Source: Niabella sp.
GTDB lineage: Bacteria > Bacteroidota > Bacteroidia > Chitinophagales > Chitinophagaceae
Direction of reading: 5' to 3'
Length of the DNA stretch: 64,000 nt
Assembly: GCA_027493055.1 (NCBI GenBank)
Contig: JAPUDO010000074.1
Span: 1 to 64,000, forward strand
Positions 8,409 to 16,741 of the stretch are shown here, piece by piece. The notes under the pieces are model-generated. The model was not told where the DNA came from. It did no database searches and was given only the letters and a program-made list of their open reading frames with translations. The position numbers and the translations under genes were made by a program. The stretch's first letter is position 1. Every line of letters begins with the position of its first letter.

Positions 8409-9587
8409 ATGATGAAAAATATTTTTTGGATGATCCTTGCTTTGAGCGGCAGTTTTACTTTACAGGCACAAACATCTTATGTTAATACTCCTGCCTATTC
8501 CTCTTTTGTAACTTACCAGATGGGGTTTCAGCGTCCACGCGAAACTTTTGCACGCAAAGAGGCTAATTTAAAGGCTCTATTTGAGGCTAAAAACCTGCAA
8601 TGGCCGGCAAAATATATGTATATCAGGTCATTCAAATATGACAGCCAGCTGGAAGTATGGGTAAAGAACACTCTCAACGAACCTTACAAACTGCTTAAAG
8701 TATATAAAGTGTGCGCACTGGTGGGTACATTGGGGCCTAAAAGATTTGAAGGTGACTACCAGGTACCTGAAGGGTTTTACCATATTAACCATTTTAACCC
8801 TAACAGCTCTTATTATTTGTCGCTGGGACTTAATTATCCTAACGCTTCGGACAGGATATTAAGTGATCCGATTAAACCGGGGGGCGACATCTACATACAT
8901 GGTGGCTGCGCTACAGTAGGCTGTATCCCCATACAGGATGACCAGATTGGTGAACTGTATGTATTAACTGCCAGCAGCAAATCAGCGGGCCTCGATTTCA
9001 TACCGGTACATATTTTTCCCATCAAGTATGATGTAAAGAAAAGCTACGAATACCTGGCCAAACTTACCAAAGACAACCAGCAGCTAAAAGCGTTTTCGGA
9101 TAAGATGGAAGATGCTTACGATTACTTTGAAAAGCACCGTCAGATTCCCATTGTGATGATCAAAGACAACGGCGAATACGTGATAAGCGATGCGCTTCCC
9201 AAAGTGCTTAAATTTCAACCAAAAGTCCGCCCGGTAAGCACTCATAAACCTGTTGTACGACAGATAGATTTTGTAGCCGATGCAGTGGCTAAATGGCCGC
9301 AGTACCCCGGGGGCAGCGAAGCTTTTGCTGCTTACCTTAAAGAGTTAGGCAAGGATATGGTGAAAGTATTGCCCGACAGCGTTACAAAAGCATATGCCCA
9401 GGTTGAATTTATTGTAGACAAAGATGGAGCACCTGTGAACTTTAAAGTCTTAAAAGGTGTAGATACCTATTTTAATGCTGTATTAGTAGAAAAGATGGAG
9501 CAGATGCCCAAATGGTCTCCGGCGATCTATCGTGAAAAGCCGGTTGCCAAAAAAATGGTGCAGACCATACCGATAGGATTTGATTAA
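8409..9587 (+). CDS. L,D-transpeptidase (YkuD/YafK-like) fused to a TonB_C-like domain
   Basis: A 392-residue exported protein (signal peptide ending LQAQ). Residues of about 90-200 form an L,D-transpeptidase-like domain with the motif YIHGGCATVGCIPI near residue 162. It gives the His and catalytic Cys expected for YkuD-fold enzymes and is closest in form to the YafK type. Residues of about 290-392 look like a TonB C-terminal domain (PQYPGGSEAF, then AQVEFIVDKDGAPVNFKVLKG), but no TonB-type transmembrane segment or proline linker is seen. Likely role: periplasmic cell-wall modification, with the TonB_C-like part used for binding rather than energy transfer. The stop codon lies inside a direct repeat copied downstream. 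Confidence 0.8.
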   Translation: MMKNIFWMILALSGSFTLQAQTSYVNTPAYSSFVTYQMGFQRPRETFARKEANLKALFEAKNLQWPAKYMYIRSFKYDSQLEVWVKNTLNEPYKLLKVYKVCALVGTLGPKRFEGDYQVPEGFYHINHFNPNSSYYLSLGLNYPNASDRILSDPIKPGGDIYIHGGCATVGCIPIQDDQIGELYVLTASSKSAGLDFIPVHIFPIKYDVKKSYEYLAKLTKDNQQLKAFSDKMEDAYDYFEKHRQIPIVMIKDNGEYVISDALPKVLKFQPKVRPVSTHKPVVRQIDFVADAVAKWPQYPGGSEAFAAYLKELGKDMVKVLPDSVTKAYAQVEFIVDKDGAPVNFKVLKGVDTYFNAVLVEKMEQMPKWSPAIYREKPVAKKMVQTIPIGFD

Positions 9588-9860
9588 AGCCTACGGAATA
9601 CAGGAGCATCGCTTTTTGCACATGTATTCATCGCCCGGAGCACATAACATTTGTATATTTCGTCGCCCGGAGGCGACAACATAAGAGTGTGAAGCGAAGA
9701 CGCTTCACACAACGCGATTTGATTAAAGCCGGCAGAATACAAGGAAATCCTCCTTTTGGCATTTGTACATTCATTCATCGCCAGGAAGCGATAACATAAT
9801 GGTTCGGGGCGAGGACGCCCCGAACAGTGCTCTCTTCTCACACAGGTCTCCTGACCTGTG
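9577..9860. repeat. cluster of REP-like hairpins and a direct repeat in the 9588-9910 gap
   Basis: The gap holds no gene. GATTTGATTAAAGCC, which contains the stop codon of the upstream gene, occurs at 9577 and again at 9716, each followed by diverged but alignable sequence (a roughly 75-bp repeat with 139-bp spacing). Between and after the copies are perfect hairpins: 9662-9677 (stem GTCGCC), 9687-9710 (10-bp stem, loop AAGA), 9802-9825 (10-bp stem, loop AGGA) and 9841-9860 (8-bp stem, loop TCCT). They may act as bidirectional transcription stops between the convergent genes. Related hairpins occur at 53.4-53.6 kb. Confidence 0.7.
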
Positions 9861-9910
9861 AAAAAGAACTTCGCACAGCCTTTTCAAAATATAATTCTTC
9901 CCCGTAAGTG

Positions 9911-11779
9911 TTACCGTATCAGCTCCAGCACCAGGTTGGACATCGGATTTAAGGATAACGAATCTGTAAGCGCTATACTGTTGGCATTTATTACATCGCG
10001 GCCAGCTTTAAAGCCGTTTAATTTTTCAGCAAAGCGGTCCAGGGTTATTGTTACCGGTTTATCATTGGTATTCATAGCACACATGATGGTTTGCCTGTCA
10101 TCATACCTGAAATAAACATATACACCATCATAAGGAGCAAACTGCATTAACTTACCGGTTTTTATGGCTGATGAGCTTTTCCTGAAATTAGCCATCGTTC
10201 TTATATAAGAAAATAAGGCCTGCTCCTTAGCCATTCTGCCCGCTTCGGTAAATTTATTATCGGCATCCCCTTTCCAGCCGCCGGGGAAATCTTTACGCAC
10301 ATACCCGTCATTGGGTGATGTAGTGCCTGCCATCAAAATCTCACTGCCATAATACATTTGCGGAATGCCACGCGATGTTAACAGCCACGCAAAAGCCGCT
10401 TTATACTTTGCTGTATCCTCATTCAACACACTGTAAAAACGGGCAATATCATGATTATCTAAAAAGATCACCTGCCGCATCGGATCCTTATAAACAAAAT
10501 CCTGTGCCAGGGTAGTATATAATTTGTTTACACCGTTGGTCCAGCCAAAAGGTTCTGTCAGTGCAGGCTGAATGCCATAGAACAGCGTCTGGAAATCGGT
10601 AGTGGCCTGCAGGTTACTTTTATAGGGGATGTTTGTGTAATTATTCTCGCAGAAGTAGCTCTGGTTAAGTACGCCATGTACCCATGTTTCCCCAAATATG
10701 GAAATGCGTGGAAAATCATTGTACAGGGCCTGGTTGCACTTGTTCATGAACTCAAGGTCATTATACGCATAGGTATCCACACGCCAGCCGTCTATGCCAA
10801 ACTCTTCAACAGTCCATATGGCGTGCTGGATCAAAAACTGCTGTACTTTTTCATTGCTCTGATCCCAGTCAGGCATAGAAGGTACAAACCAGCCATCAGC
10901 CATTATTTTTTTATCAATTGCTGCTGCATAAGGGTCAAACAAAACCTGGTCTTTATAGCTGGTTTGAGTAAATTTTGGCCAGCGGTGAAACCAGGTGCTG
11001 TCCGGCTGATCTTTAAACAAAAGATGTTCAGTGCCTACGTGATTATATACTGCATCCTGTATAATTTTCATGCCTTTTGCATGTACCGCATCCACCAGCT
11101 CTTTATAAGCTTTTTCTCCTCCAATGCGGCGTTCAATCCTGTAATGATCAGTAAACGCATAGCCATGCTCTGTTCTTTCAGGCATATCATTTTCAATTAC
11201 CGGGTTGAGCCAAAGTGCGGTAACGCCTAAGTCCTGCAAATAGTCCAGGTGGTTCTGTATGCCTTTCAAATCGCCACCATGACGGTTAAAAACCGTATCC
11301 CGGTTTAAAGTTTGGTCGCGCATTCCTTTTACCCTGTCGTTCAGCTCATCCCCGTTACTGAACCTGTCGGGCATAATAAGATATAGCAGGTCCTCCGAAG
11401 TAACGCCTTTGGCATAGTCCGTACCATTGCCGTTGCGACGGGCCTTCAGCTCATACTTAAATCCTTTTTTTGAAATAAATGGCAGTGTGATCCAGCCGGG
11501 CTTTGCCTCCTCCGATATCTCAATATTCAGGAATACATAATTTTTGTTAGCCACACGTTCTACCTTCCTCAAATGCACACCTGCTGCCAGCTCCACACCT
11601 TCAGGCGCCATTTTGATCATGGGCACCGCATCACCAATCTTATCGCCCCGCACCATAAGCTGCACTTTATTCCATTTCATGCCCGTCCACCAGTGAGCAG
11701 GATAAACAGTTACCTGCTGACCGTAAGAAAGAATGGATACAACAAATAATAGTACCGTAAAAAAATATTTATTCATCAT
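9911..11779 (-). CDS. susA: GH13 alpha-amylase family enzyme (SusA-like neopullulanase/cyclomaltodextrinase)
   Basis: Reading from the Met at 11779 gives a signal peptide (MMNKYFFTVLLF... ending YGQ); the longer reading from 11818 adds 13 unlikely residues. An N-terminal Ig-like domain precedes the GH13 barrel, whose four conserved regions are visible: DAVYNHVG (about residue 243), GWRVDTYAY with the nucleophile Asp (about 334), FGETWVHG with the acid/base Glu (about 364) and LDNHDIARF (about 441). A beta-sandwich C-terminal domain follows. It should hydrolyse maltodextrin or pullulan fragments in the periplasm. It is co-transcribed with the MFS permease 42 bp upstream. The symbol susA is by analogy with the B. 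thetaiotaomicron Sus system. Confidence 0.87.
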   Translation of the reverse strand: MMNKYFFTVLLFVVSILSYGQQVTVYPAHWWTGMKWNKVQLMVRGDKIGDAVPMIKMAPEGVELAAGVHLRKVERVANKNYVFLNIEISEEAKPGWITLPFISKKGFKYELKARRNGNGTDYAKGVTSEDLLYLIMPDRFSNGDELNDRVKGMRDQTLNRDTVFNRHGGDLKGIQNHLDYLQDLGVTALWLNPVIENDMPERTEHGYAFTDHYRIERRIGGEKAYKELVDAVHAKGMKIIQDAVYNHVGTEHLLFKDQPDSTWFHRWPKFTQTSYKDQVLFDPYAAAIDKKIMADGWFVPSMPDWDQSNEKVQQFLIQHAIWTVEEFGIDGWRVDTYAYNDLEFMNKCNQALYNDFPRISIFGETWVHGVLNQSYFCENNYTNIPYKSNLQATTDFQTLFYGIQPALTEPFGWTNGVNKLYTTLAQDFVYKDPMRQVIFLDNHDIARFYSVLNEDTAKYKAAFAWLLTSRGIPQMYYGSEILMAGTTSPNDGYVRKDFPGGWKGDADNKFTEAGRMAKEQALFSYIRTMANFRKSSSAIKTGKLMQFAPYDGVYVYFRYDDRQTIMCAMNTNDKPVTITLDRFAEKLNGFKAGRDVINANSIALTDSLSLNPMSNLVLELIR

Positions 11780-11821
11780 ATAGTTTTTATTGATTTTAGC
11801 TCCCAAAGAAAATTTCAATGC

Positions 11822-13180
11822 TTATTTATCCTCCGAAAACCTGATCAGCTGCACACATATAGCGCCGATGATCATTAATACGCCTGCCACCATCAGATAG
11901 TAAATAGCATGATTATTAAAAACGCTCTTTACAACAGGCCCTCCTACTACGCCATTAATGATCTGTGGTATTACTATAAAGAAATTAAAAATACCCATAT
12001 AAATGCCCATCTTATGCTGAGGAATACTCTCTATGAGCATGGCATAAGGCATAGCCAGAATACTTGCCCACGCAAAACCAATGCCCAGCATGCTGATCCA
12101 TAAGTAACCGGTATCTTTTATGCTATACAATAGTATCAGGCCAATACCTCCACTTAATAAAGCCAGTGCATGGGTTTTCTTTTTGCCTATTTTTTTGGCC
12201 AGCGGTATTAACAGAAAAGCAAAAGGGATAGCAAATAAATTATACAATCCAAACAGGTTGCTTACAAAGTCCCCGGCTTTATTAAACTCAGCTGAATGAG
12301 TGTCCGTGGGACTTAAACCAAAATGATGTGTAGCGATGGCACTGGTAGTAAATACCCACATAGTAAACAAGGCAAACCAGCTGAAGAACTGCACCCAGCC
12401 CAACTTCCACATATTAGAAGGGATCTTTTCAAAATCTTTAAAGATATCTGAAAAGCGCGCCTTGTTTTCTGCGGCGGTTTCTTCATTAGCAAAAGCCCTG
12501 AAATCGGCAGGCGAATACTCTTTGGTAGTAACAATAGTGTAAATAATGGTAAGCAGCAAAATAAAAGCGCCCACATAAAACGAATAGATAACATTATCCG
12601 GCACAAATCCTTCAGGTGCTACATTTGAAATGCCCATTTGAGTAAGCAGTGATGGCAGGGTGGATCCTATTACCGCTCCAATACCAATTAATATGGTTTG
12701 TACGCCAAAACCCAGGGTACCCTGCTCTTTGGGCAGCATATCTCCTACCAGTGCCCTGAAGGGCTCCATTGATACATTTACCGAAGCGTCCATCAATGCC
12801 AAAAATATTACAGCCAGCAGCAATACATTGGCGCCAATAAAAGCCGTAACGCTTGCTGAATTGGGAAGAAATACCAGACCTAAGGCGCACAGGATGGCAC
12901 CAATCAAAAAATAAGGCTTTCTTCTGCCCCAGGTTTTTGACCAGGTATGATCGCCAAAATGCCCGATTATGGGCTGTACAATCAACCCGGTAACAGGAGC
13001 TACCAGCCAAAACCAGGAAAGCTGGTGCACATCGGCGCCAAAATTGGCTAATATCCTGCTGGCATTCCCGTTTTGCAGGCCGAACGCCATCTGGATACCT
13101 AAAAATCCCATGCTCATATTAATGATCTGGGCTAATGACAATCGGGGTTTCTGTCTTTTGGAAATTGCTGACATGTTCAA
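11822..13180 (-). CDS. MFS transporter, maltose/sucrose (SLC45/GPH-like) type
   Basis: A 452-residue polytopic protein with about 12 hydrophobic segments. The loop GHFGDHTWSKTWGRRKPYFLIGA after TM2 is the RxGRRKP-type motif of SLC45-like disaccharide permeases. Its position directly before a periplasmic GH13 enzyme suggests it imports maltose or short maltodextrins released by that enzyme. A promoter/operator at 13241-13287, shared exactly with the SusR-like gene, lies about 60 bp upstream. Confidence 0.88.
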   Translation of the reverse strand: MNMSAISKRQKPRLSLAQIINMSMGFLGIQMAFGLQNGNASRILANFGADVHQLSWFWLVAPVTGLIVQPIIGHFGDHTWSKTWGRRKPYFLIGAILCALGLVFLPNSASVTAFIGANVLLLAVIFLALMDASVNVSMEPFRALVGDMLPKEQGTLGFGVQTILIGIGAVIGSTLPSLLTQMGISNVAPEGFVPDNVIYSFYVGAFILLLTIIYTIVTTKEYSPADFRAFANEETAAENKARFSDIFKDFEKIPSNMWKLGWVQFFSWFALFTMWVFTTSAIATHHFGLSPTDTHSAEFNKAGDFVSNLFGLYNLFAIPFAFLLIPLAKKIGKKKTHALALLSGGIGLILLYSIKDTGYLWISMLGIGFAWASILAMPYAMLIESIPQHKMGIYMGIFNFFIVIPQIINGVVGGPVVKSVFNNHAIYYLMVAGVLMIIGAICVQLIRFSEDK

Positions 13181-13240
13181 TCGTTATATTTTTTACAAGC
13201 TGCACCTGTTTTTCCCACATGGTGCAATTTTTTCAGACCT

Positions 13241-13287
13241 CAAATATAATATGTATTAAGTACACATTAAAATTTATTTATAAAAAA
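13241..13287 (-). promoter_or_regulatory. promoter/operator of the permease-amylase operon (47-bp element, copy 1)
   Basis: On the minus strand the element ends in the -7 box TATATTTG (13241-13248). Upstream is a 23-bp near-palindrome with half sites TAATATGTA and TACACATTA around 5 bp (13247-13269), then an AT-rich tail. The same 47 bases occur at 21714-21760 ahead of the SusR-like gene. Placement of an inverted repeat against the -7 box fits a transcription-factor site. Confidence 0.7.
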
Positions 13288-13321
13288 TTTCCCCTGCGTA
13301 ATTAACGTTCCTTACAAAACG

Positions 13322-13356
13322 AAAAAAAAGAAAACACCCCTTCGCTAAAAGGAGTG
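13322..13356 (-). terminator. intrinsic terminator on the minus strand
   Basis: The minus strand has stem CACTCCTT / AAGGGGTG (one G-T pair) with a 6-nt loop, followed by TTTTCTTTTTTTT. It lies after the histidine phosphatase gene and before the permease promoter. It can end the SusCD-phosphatase operon or a separate small RNA. Confidence 0.75.
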
Positions 13357-13571
13357 GGTAGCTCTGGTTTGAAAAAACCGGAGGAACCTCACTCTGTCTA
13401 TGCATTATTTGTTGTAATACTAAATTGTATTATTAAATATCATTACCGGTGAACAGCCGGGCAGCGTCTTTTGATGTTCATCCTTATATTGTTTTCTTTC
13501 CAGGCGGGTCTATACGTGTGTACAACGCTGAGTCCACGGCCTATACACGATGCCTGTGTTGCGAGACTCAG
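13357..13571 (-). promoter_or_regulatory. candidate structured RNA / attenuator ahead of the terminator
   Basis: The 13181-13668 gap has no gene. On the minus strand a hairpin with a 9-bp inner stem (13362-13370 with 13375-13383) and an outer GAGTG/CACTC stem (13390-13394 with 13352-13356) competes for the 5' arm of the terminator at 13322-13356. Further upstream (13528-13571) a 7-bp CTGAGTC/GACTCAG stem encloses a second CAC-GGC/GCC-GTG stem. No known riboswitch class was recognised. It could be a regulated 3' end, an attenuator or a small RNA. Confidence 0.4.
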
Positions 13572-13668
13572 TTATGAAAAAAACATGTCCAAACAGGAAT
13601 TGCTATCCTTTATTTGCCCCGGTTGCACCTGAGGCTACCTGTATTACCTCTTACAGGCTACTTCTTTC

Positions 13669-14952
13669 TTAAAAGTGGAACGCCTGCAATAACCCCCTGT
13701 AATATTGTGCTATATCTTTCCAGTGATAATAAGGGAACAGGTCACTTTTTACAGGTGGAATACTTACCTCATTCTCATTGTGTAAAAACTTAACAAGAAT
13801 ATCGTTTGAGTCTTTCTTCCTGAAAAATATGATCTGTATGTTTCCTGCCATTGGGGCCACTTTAAAATCACACCAAGCTTTATAGAAATCTGCAGGATCA
13901 GAAATACTGTTGTAGCACCCCTCTAAATGAAGCAGCATAGCCAGCGGAATAATATTACCATCATGAGCAAAGCGAAAATCGGCGCCTTTTCCATTCCTGT
14001 TAATGATCTGCTCAGCGCTGTCAATGATGCTTCTCAGCAGCGGTTTGGCATTATCCATCATAATGCCTCCGTTTAATGCGCTGTTAGCATCATTTACGTA
14101 TGTTTTGTAGTTTTTACACTGCCAAAGATCAAACAGCTCCTGCCTGGTAAAAATATCGTAGAAAGAACCCTCTGTTTCTATATTCTGCATACCGCCCGCA
14201 ATACCAAACAATGCCCACATAATGGTTTCAGGGCTGGTTTTCTTATCAAAAAAGCCTGTGTGAGTAAATAATGACTGAATAAGCCTGCCAGCATGAACAT
14301 GCTCCTTCTGAAACTTTGCGTACCCTGGCCTCCATGTATCAGCGGCGGAACGGTAAGCAATGGCTTCCTTTGTATGGTGATTCAGATAGCGCTGCCATTT
14401 CATTCCTGAATTGCGGGATATGGATAAGGCAGGGTTAAACTCCTTTAAACGCTCACAAAATGCGTCCATACTTAGCACACAACGAACAATGGTAGTAGCA
14501 CAGGCAGACACTTTACTTTCATTTGTAAATACCTGCGGATAGGATTTATACATCCGCTCCGCTATTCCTCTTTGCTCCCTGACACCTAAAGGGGAAAGAT
14601 CGCCACCACGCCATTCAACTTCTTTCCATAGCAGTTGCAGTCTTTTAAGCACATCTTTTCCCAGGCCTGTTAATGCATTACGTTTTTCTGCAGCCTCAAA
14701 AAGGTCAATCATGCTTTTGTACTCATCATCACTTATCAGGTAACGTGACCCATGGCGGCCCAAATGGCTTATATAAAAAGGCTCATACCCTGCAGGCACC
14801 GGTGTTTGAGGCTTGATTTCTTTTTCAGGATAGGCAAAATATACACCGCCTGTTTTTTCAACTTGGTTAAATATTTCCTCCTTTGACGACTGCGCCTGCA
14901 CAGTATTAACGGCGAAAAAAAATAGCAGAAAAAAATTAAAGATTGTCTTCAC
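13669..14952 (-). CDS. exported histidine acid phosphatase (clade 2, MINPP/phytase-like)
   Basis: A 427-residue protein with signal peptide (ending VQAQ) and the two hallmarks of histidine phosphatases: RHGSRY near residue 65, carrying the phospho-accepting His, and the HD proton-donor motif in RFAHDGNIIPL near residue 325. The form HLGRHGSRY is typical of multiple inositol-polyphosphate phosphatases of Bacteroidota. It sits 50 bp after susD in the same operon as susC, which suggests the SusCD pair may import a phosphorylated compound or that phosphate is removed from the ligand. Substrate is inferred, not shown. Confidence 0.85.
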   Translation of the reverse strand: MKTIFNFFLLFFFAVNTVQAQSSKEEIFNQVEKTGGVYFAYPEKEIKPQTPVPAGYEPFYISHLGRHGSRYLISDDEYKSMIDLFEAAEKRNALTGLGKDVLKRLQLLWKEVEWRGGDLSPLGVREQRGIAERMYKSYPQVFTNESKVSACATTIVRCVLSMDAFCERLKEFNPALSISRNSGMKWQRYLNHHTKEAIAYRSAADTWRPGYAKFQKEHVHAGRLIQSLFTHTGFFDKKTSPETIMWALFGIAGGMQNIETEGSFYDIFTRQELFDLWQCKNYKTYVNDANSALNGGIMMDNAKPLLRSIIDSAEQIINRNGKGADFRFAHDGNIIPLAMLLHLEGCYNSISDPADFYKAWCDFKVAPMAGNIQIIFFRKKDSNDILVKFLHNENEVSIPPVKSDLFPYYHWKDIAQYYRGLLQAFHF

Positions 14953-15002
14953 TCGATTTTTTTAAATGTATAAAATAAACCAAAAAAGTTTCACGCACCC
15001 GT

Positions 15003-16736
15003 TTATTTATAGTTGGGATTTTGTGTTAGATTGGGATTATACAATACATCGTTCTGAGGAATAGGATAAAGATTAAATTTATCATCCACATCCCTGCCCT
15101 CATGATTAGTATCGCCCGATGTAGGTCTTCCTTTCCAGGACCAGTTGTAGCCTTTTGTAAACACCCCGAATCTTACCAGGTCGCTCCTTCTCCAGTTCTC
15201 CATCCATAACTCTCTGGCCCTTTCATCCAGCAGGAAAGGTAATGTCAGTTGCGCATCGGTAATCTGCCCATTGGCAACATTGTGCTGATTCTGGTATGGC
15301 CCCGAATTATAAGCCCTGTTTCGCACTTCATTTACATAGGACAGGGCGTCGGCCCGAGTACCGTTTCCACCCCGCAGAATAGCTTCTGCTGCCATCAGGC
15401 AGGCATCGGCCTTTCTAAACACCGGGAAAGCGATACTGGAATACTGTGTAGGCTGCGATTTTACCCTGTCTTTGGTAACATTCCTCCATTTGGTAGTAGT
15501 ATAGCCATAGTAAATAACAGAAGTCACAAAGGGCGCACCCGCTATAAAATTCTGCTTTAAAAGTGCCGGTTTATCCACTGTGCCGTTGGCCTTATAAGTA
15601 GCTGTTTTAGGGCCACCCAGCAATAGTGATCTTTTATCTTTTTTCTTATCGCACCAGGGATCAGTGGGATCAAAATCCTGGTCTTCCGGCAAAAACTTGT
15701 CTACAAAGGTGGAAGTTAGAGAGCCATTGCTGCTATAAGTGGCCGAAATACCATAATCCACAAAATCAAACATATAGTTGCTGATCGGAAACTTCAGCAA
15801 ATAATTAGTTACGCCCTCTCCCTGCATCTTATCGGTATCGGTAGGTATGGCCCATAGTATTTCGTTGCACTTGTCATTGTCCTTTAAAAAGTTTTCTATG
15901 TATTGTGGCGCCAGGGTATAATTAGGGTCGTTAATTACTTTTTTGGCATACGTAAGGGCTTCGTTGTTCCTCGCTGTGCCGGTATATACCTGTGCATTCA
16001 AATAAAGCTTTGCCAGCAGAAACCATGCAGCAGCCTGGTTTGTTCTGCCAAATACTTTTTTACTGGAAGGCATCATTTTATTTTCAACATCCAGTAATTC
16101 TTTCTCTACATATTCAAAAATCTCTTTTCTTGTTTTCTGCACCGGGTAAGTACCATTGGGTGAGCTATCATCTACCCATCCTACCGCACCGTATAAATCG
16201 CAAAGGAGATAATACTGGTAGGCTCTTACAAAACGGGCTTCTGCCCGCCAGTAGTCTACTTCATTTTTGGCTACTTCCCATACACCGTACTTTTCCATAA
16301 CACCCTTCTCTGTTTTTCTTAAAAACTCGTTACAAAGCGCTATAATAATATAGGCCCTGTAATAAAAATATTGAGGAAACTCAGTGCCTGTGGTCCAATC
16401 AAGCGATACGGTAGACTGGATACCATAGCCTGTACCGGTACGATAAAGAAGGATATCGGAGGGCGCTTCCTGCACCCAGAACAAGGCTCTTAAATACACG
16501 CTCCGGCCACCATCCCAGGACACATCATTACCACCAGCTCCACCCTGGCCGGCCACGGCCATAGCGCTGTATATTTTAAGGAACACGCCATGGTATCCCT
16601 CGTAAGTAGAATATACTTCATCTTCCATCAGGGCCGTTGAGGAAGTGGGCTGAAGATCAAGTTTCTCGCAGGAGGTTGAAACAATACCTGCTGCCAGTAT
16701 CAGTAAAATATATTTAAAAAACTTTTCCATATACAA
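15003..16736 (-). CDS. susD: SusD/RagB-family nutrient-binding outer-membrane lipoprotein
   Basis: The 577-residue protein begins with a lipoprotein signal (lipobox STSC before EKLDLQP), consistent with surface anchoring. The SusD fold is seen in the N-terminal TPR-like helices (WRAEARFVRAYQYYLLCDLYG) and the C-terminal RagB region, including RARELWMENWRRSDLVRFG, a strong family signature. It should form the lid of the SusC transporter. The gene follows susC after 5 bp. The Met at 16730 is an alternative start. Confidence 0.95.
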   Translation of the reverse strand: MYMEKFFKYILLILAAGIVSTSCEKLDLQPTSSTALMEDEVYSTYEGYHGVFLKIYSAMAVAGQGGAGGNDVSWDGGRSVYLRALFWVQEAPSDILLYRTGTGYGIQSTVSLDWTTGTEFPQYFYYRAYIIIALCNEFLRKTEKGVMEKYGVWEVAKNEVDYWRAEARFVRAYQYYLLCDLYGAVGWVDDSSPNGTYPVQKTRKEIFEYVEKELLDVENKMMPSSKKVFGRTNQAAAWFLLAKLYLNAQVYTGTARNNEALTYAKKVINDPNYTLAPQYIENFLKDNDKCNEILWAIPTDTDKMQGEGVTNYLLKFPISNYMFDFVDYGISATYSSNGSLTSTFVDKFLPEDQDFDPTDPWCDKKKDKRSLLLGGPKTATYKANGTVDKPALLKQNFIAGAPFVTSVIYYGYTTTKWRNVTKDRVKSQPTQYSSIAFPVFRKADACLMAAEAILRGGNGTRADALSYVNEVRNRAYNSGPYQNQHNVANGQITDAQLTLPFLLDERARELWMENWRRSDLVRFGVFTKGYNWSWKGRPTSGDTNHEGRDVDDKFNLYPIPQNDVLYNPNLTQNPNYK

Positions 16737-16741
16737 CTATG

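Noticed and set aside
10676-11230. Long plus-strand open frame inside the amylase gene
   Set aside because: It lies fully antisense to a GH13 gene with all catalytic motifs and encodes nothing recognisable.
13322-13600. Region considered as 6S RNA, RNase P RNA, tmRNA or a known riboswitch
   Set aside because: No diagnostic conserved sequence of these RNAs was recognised; only hairpins and a terminator can be supported.
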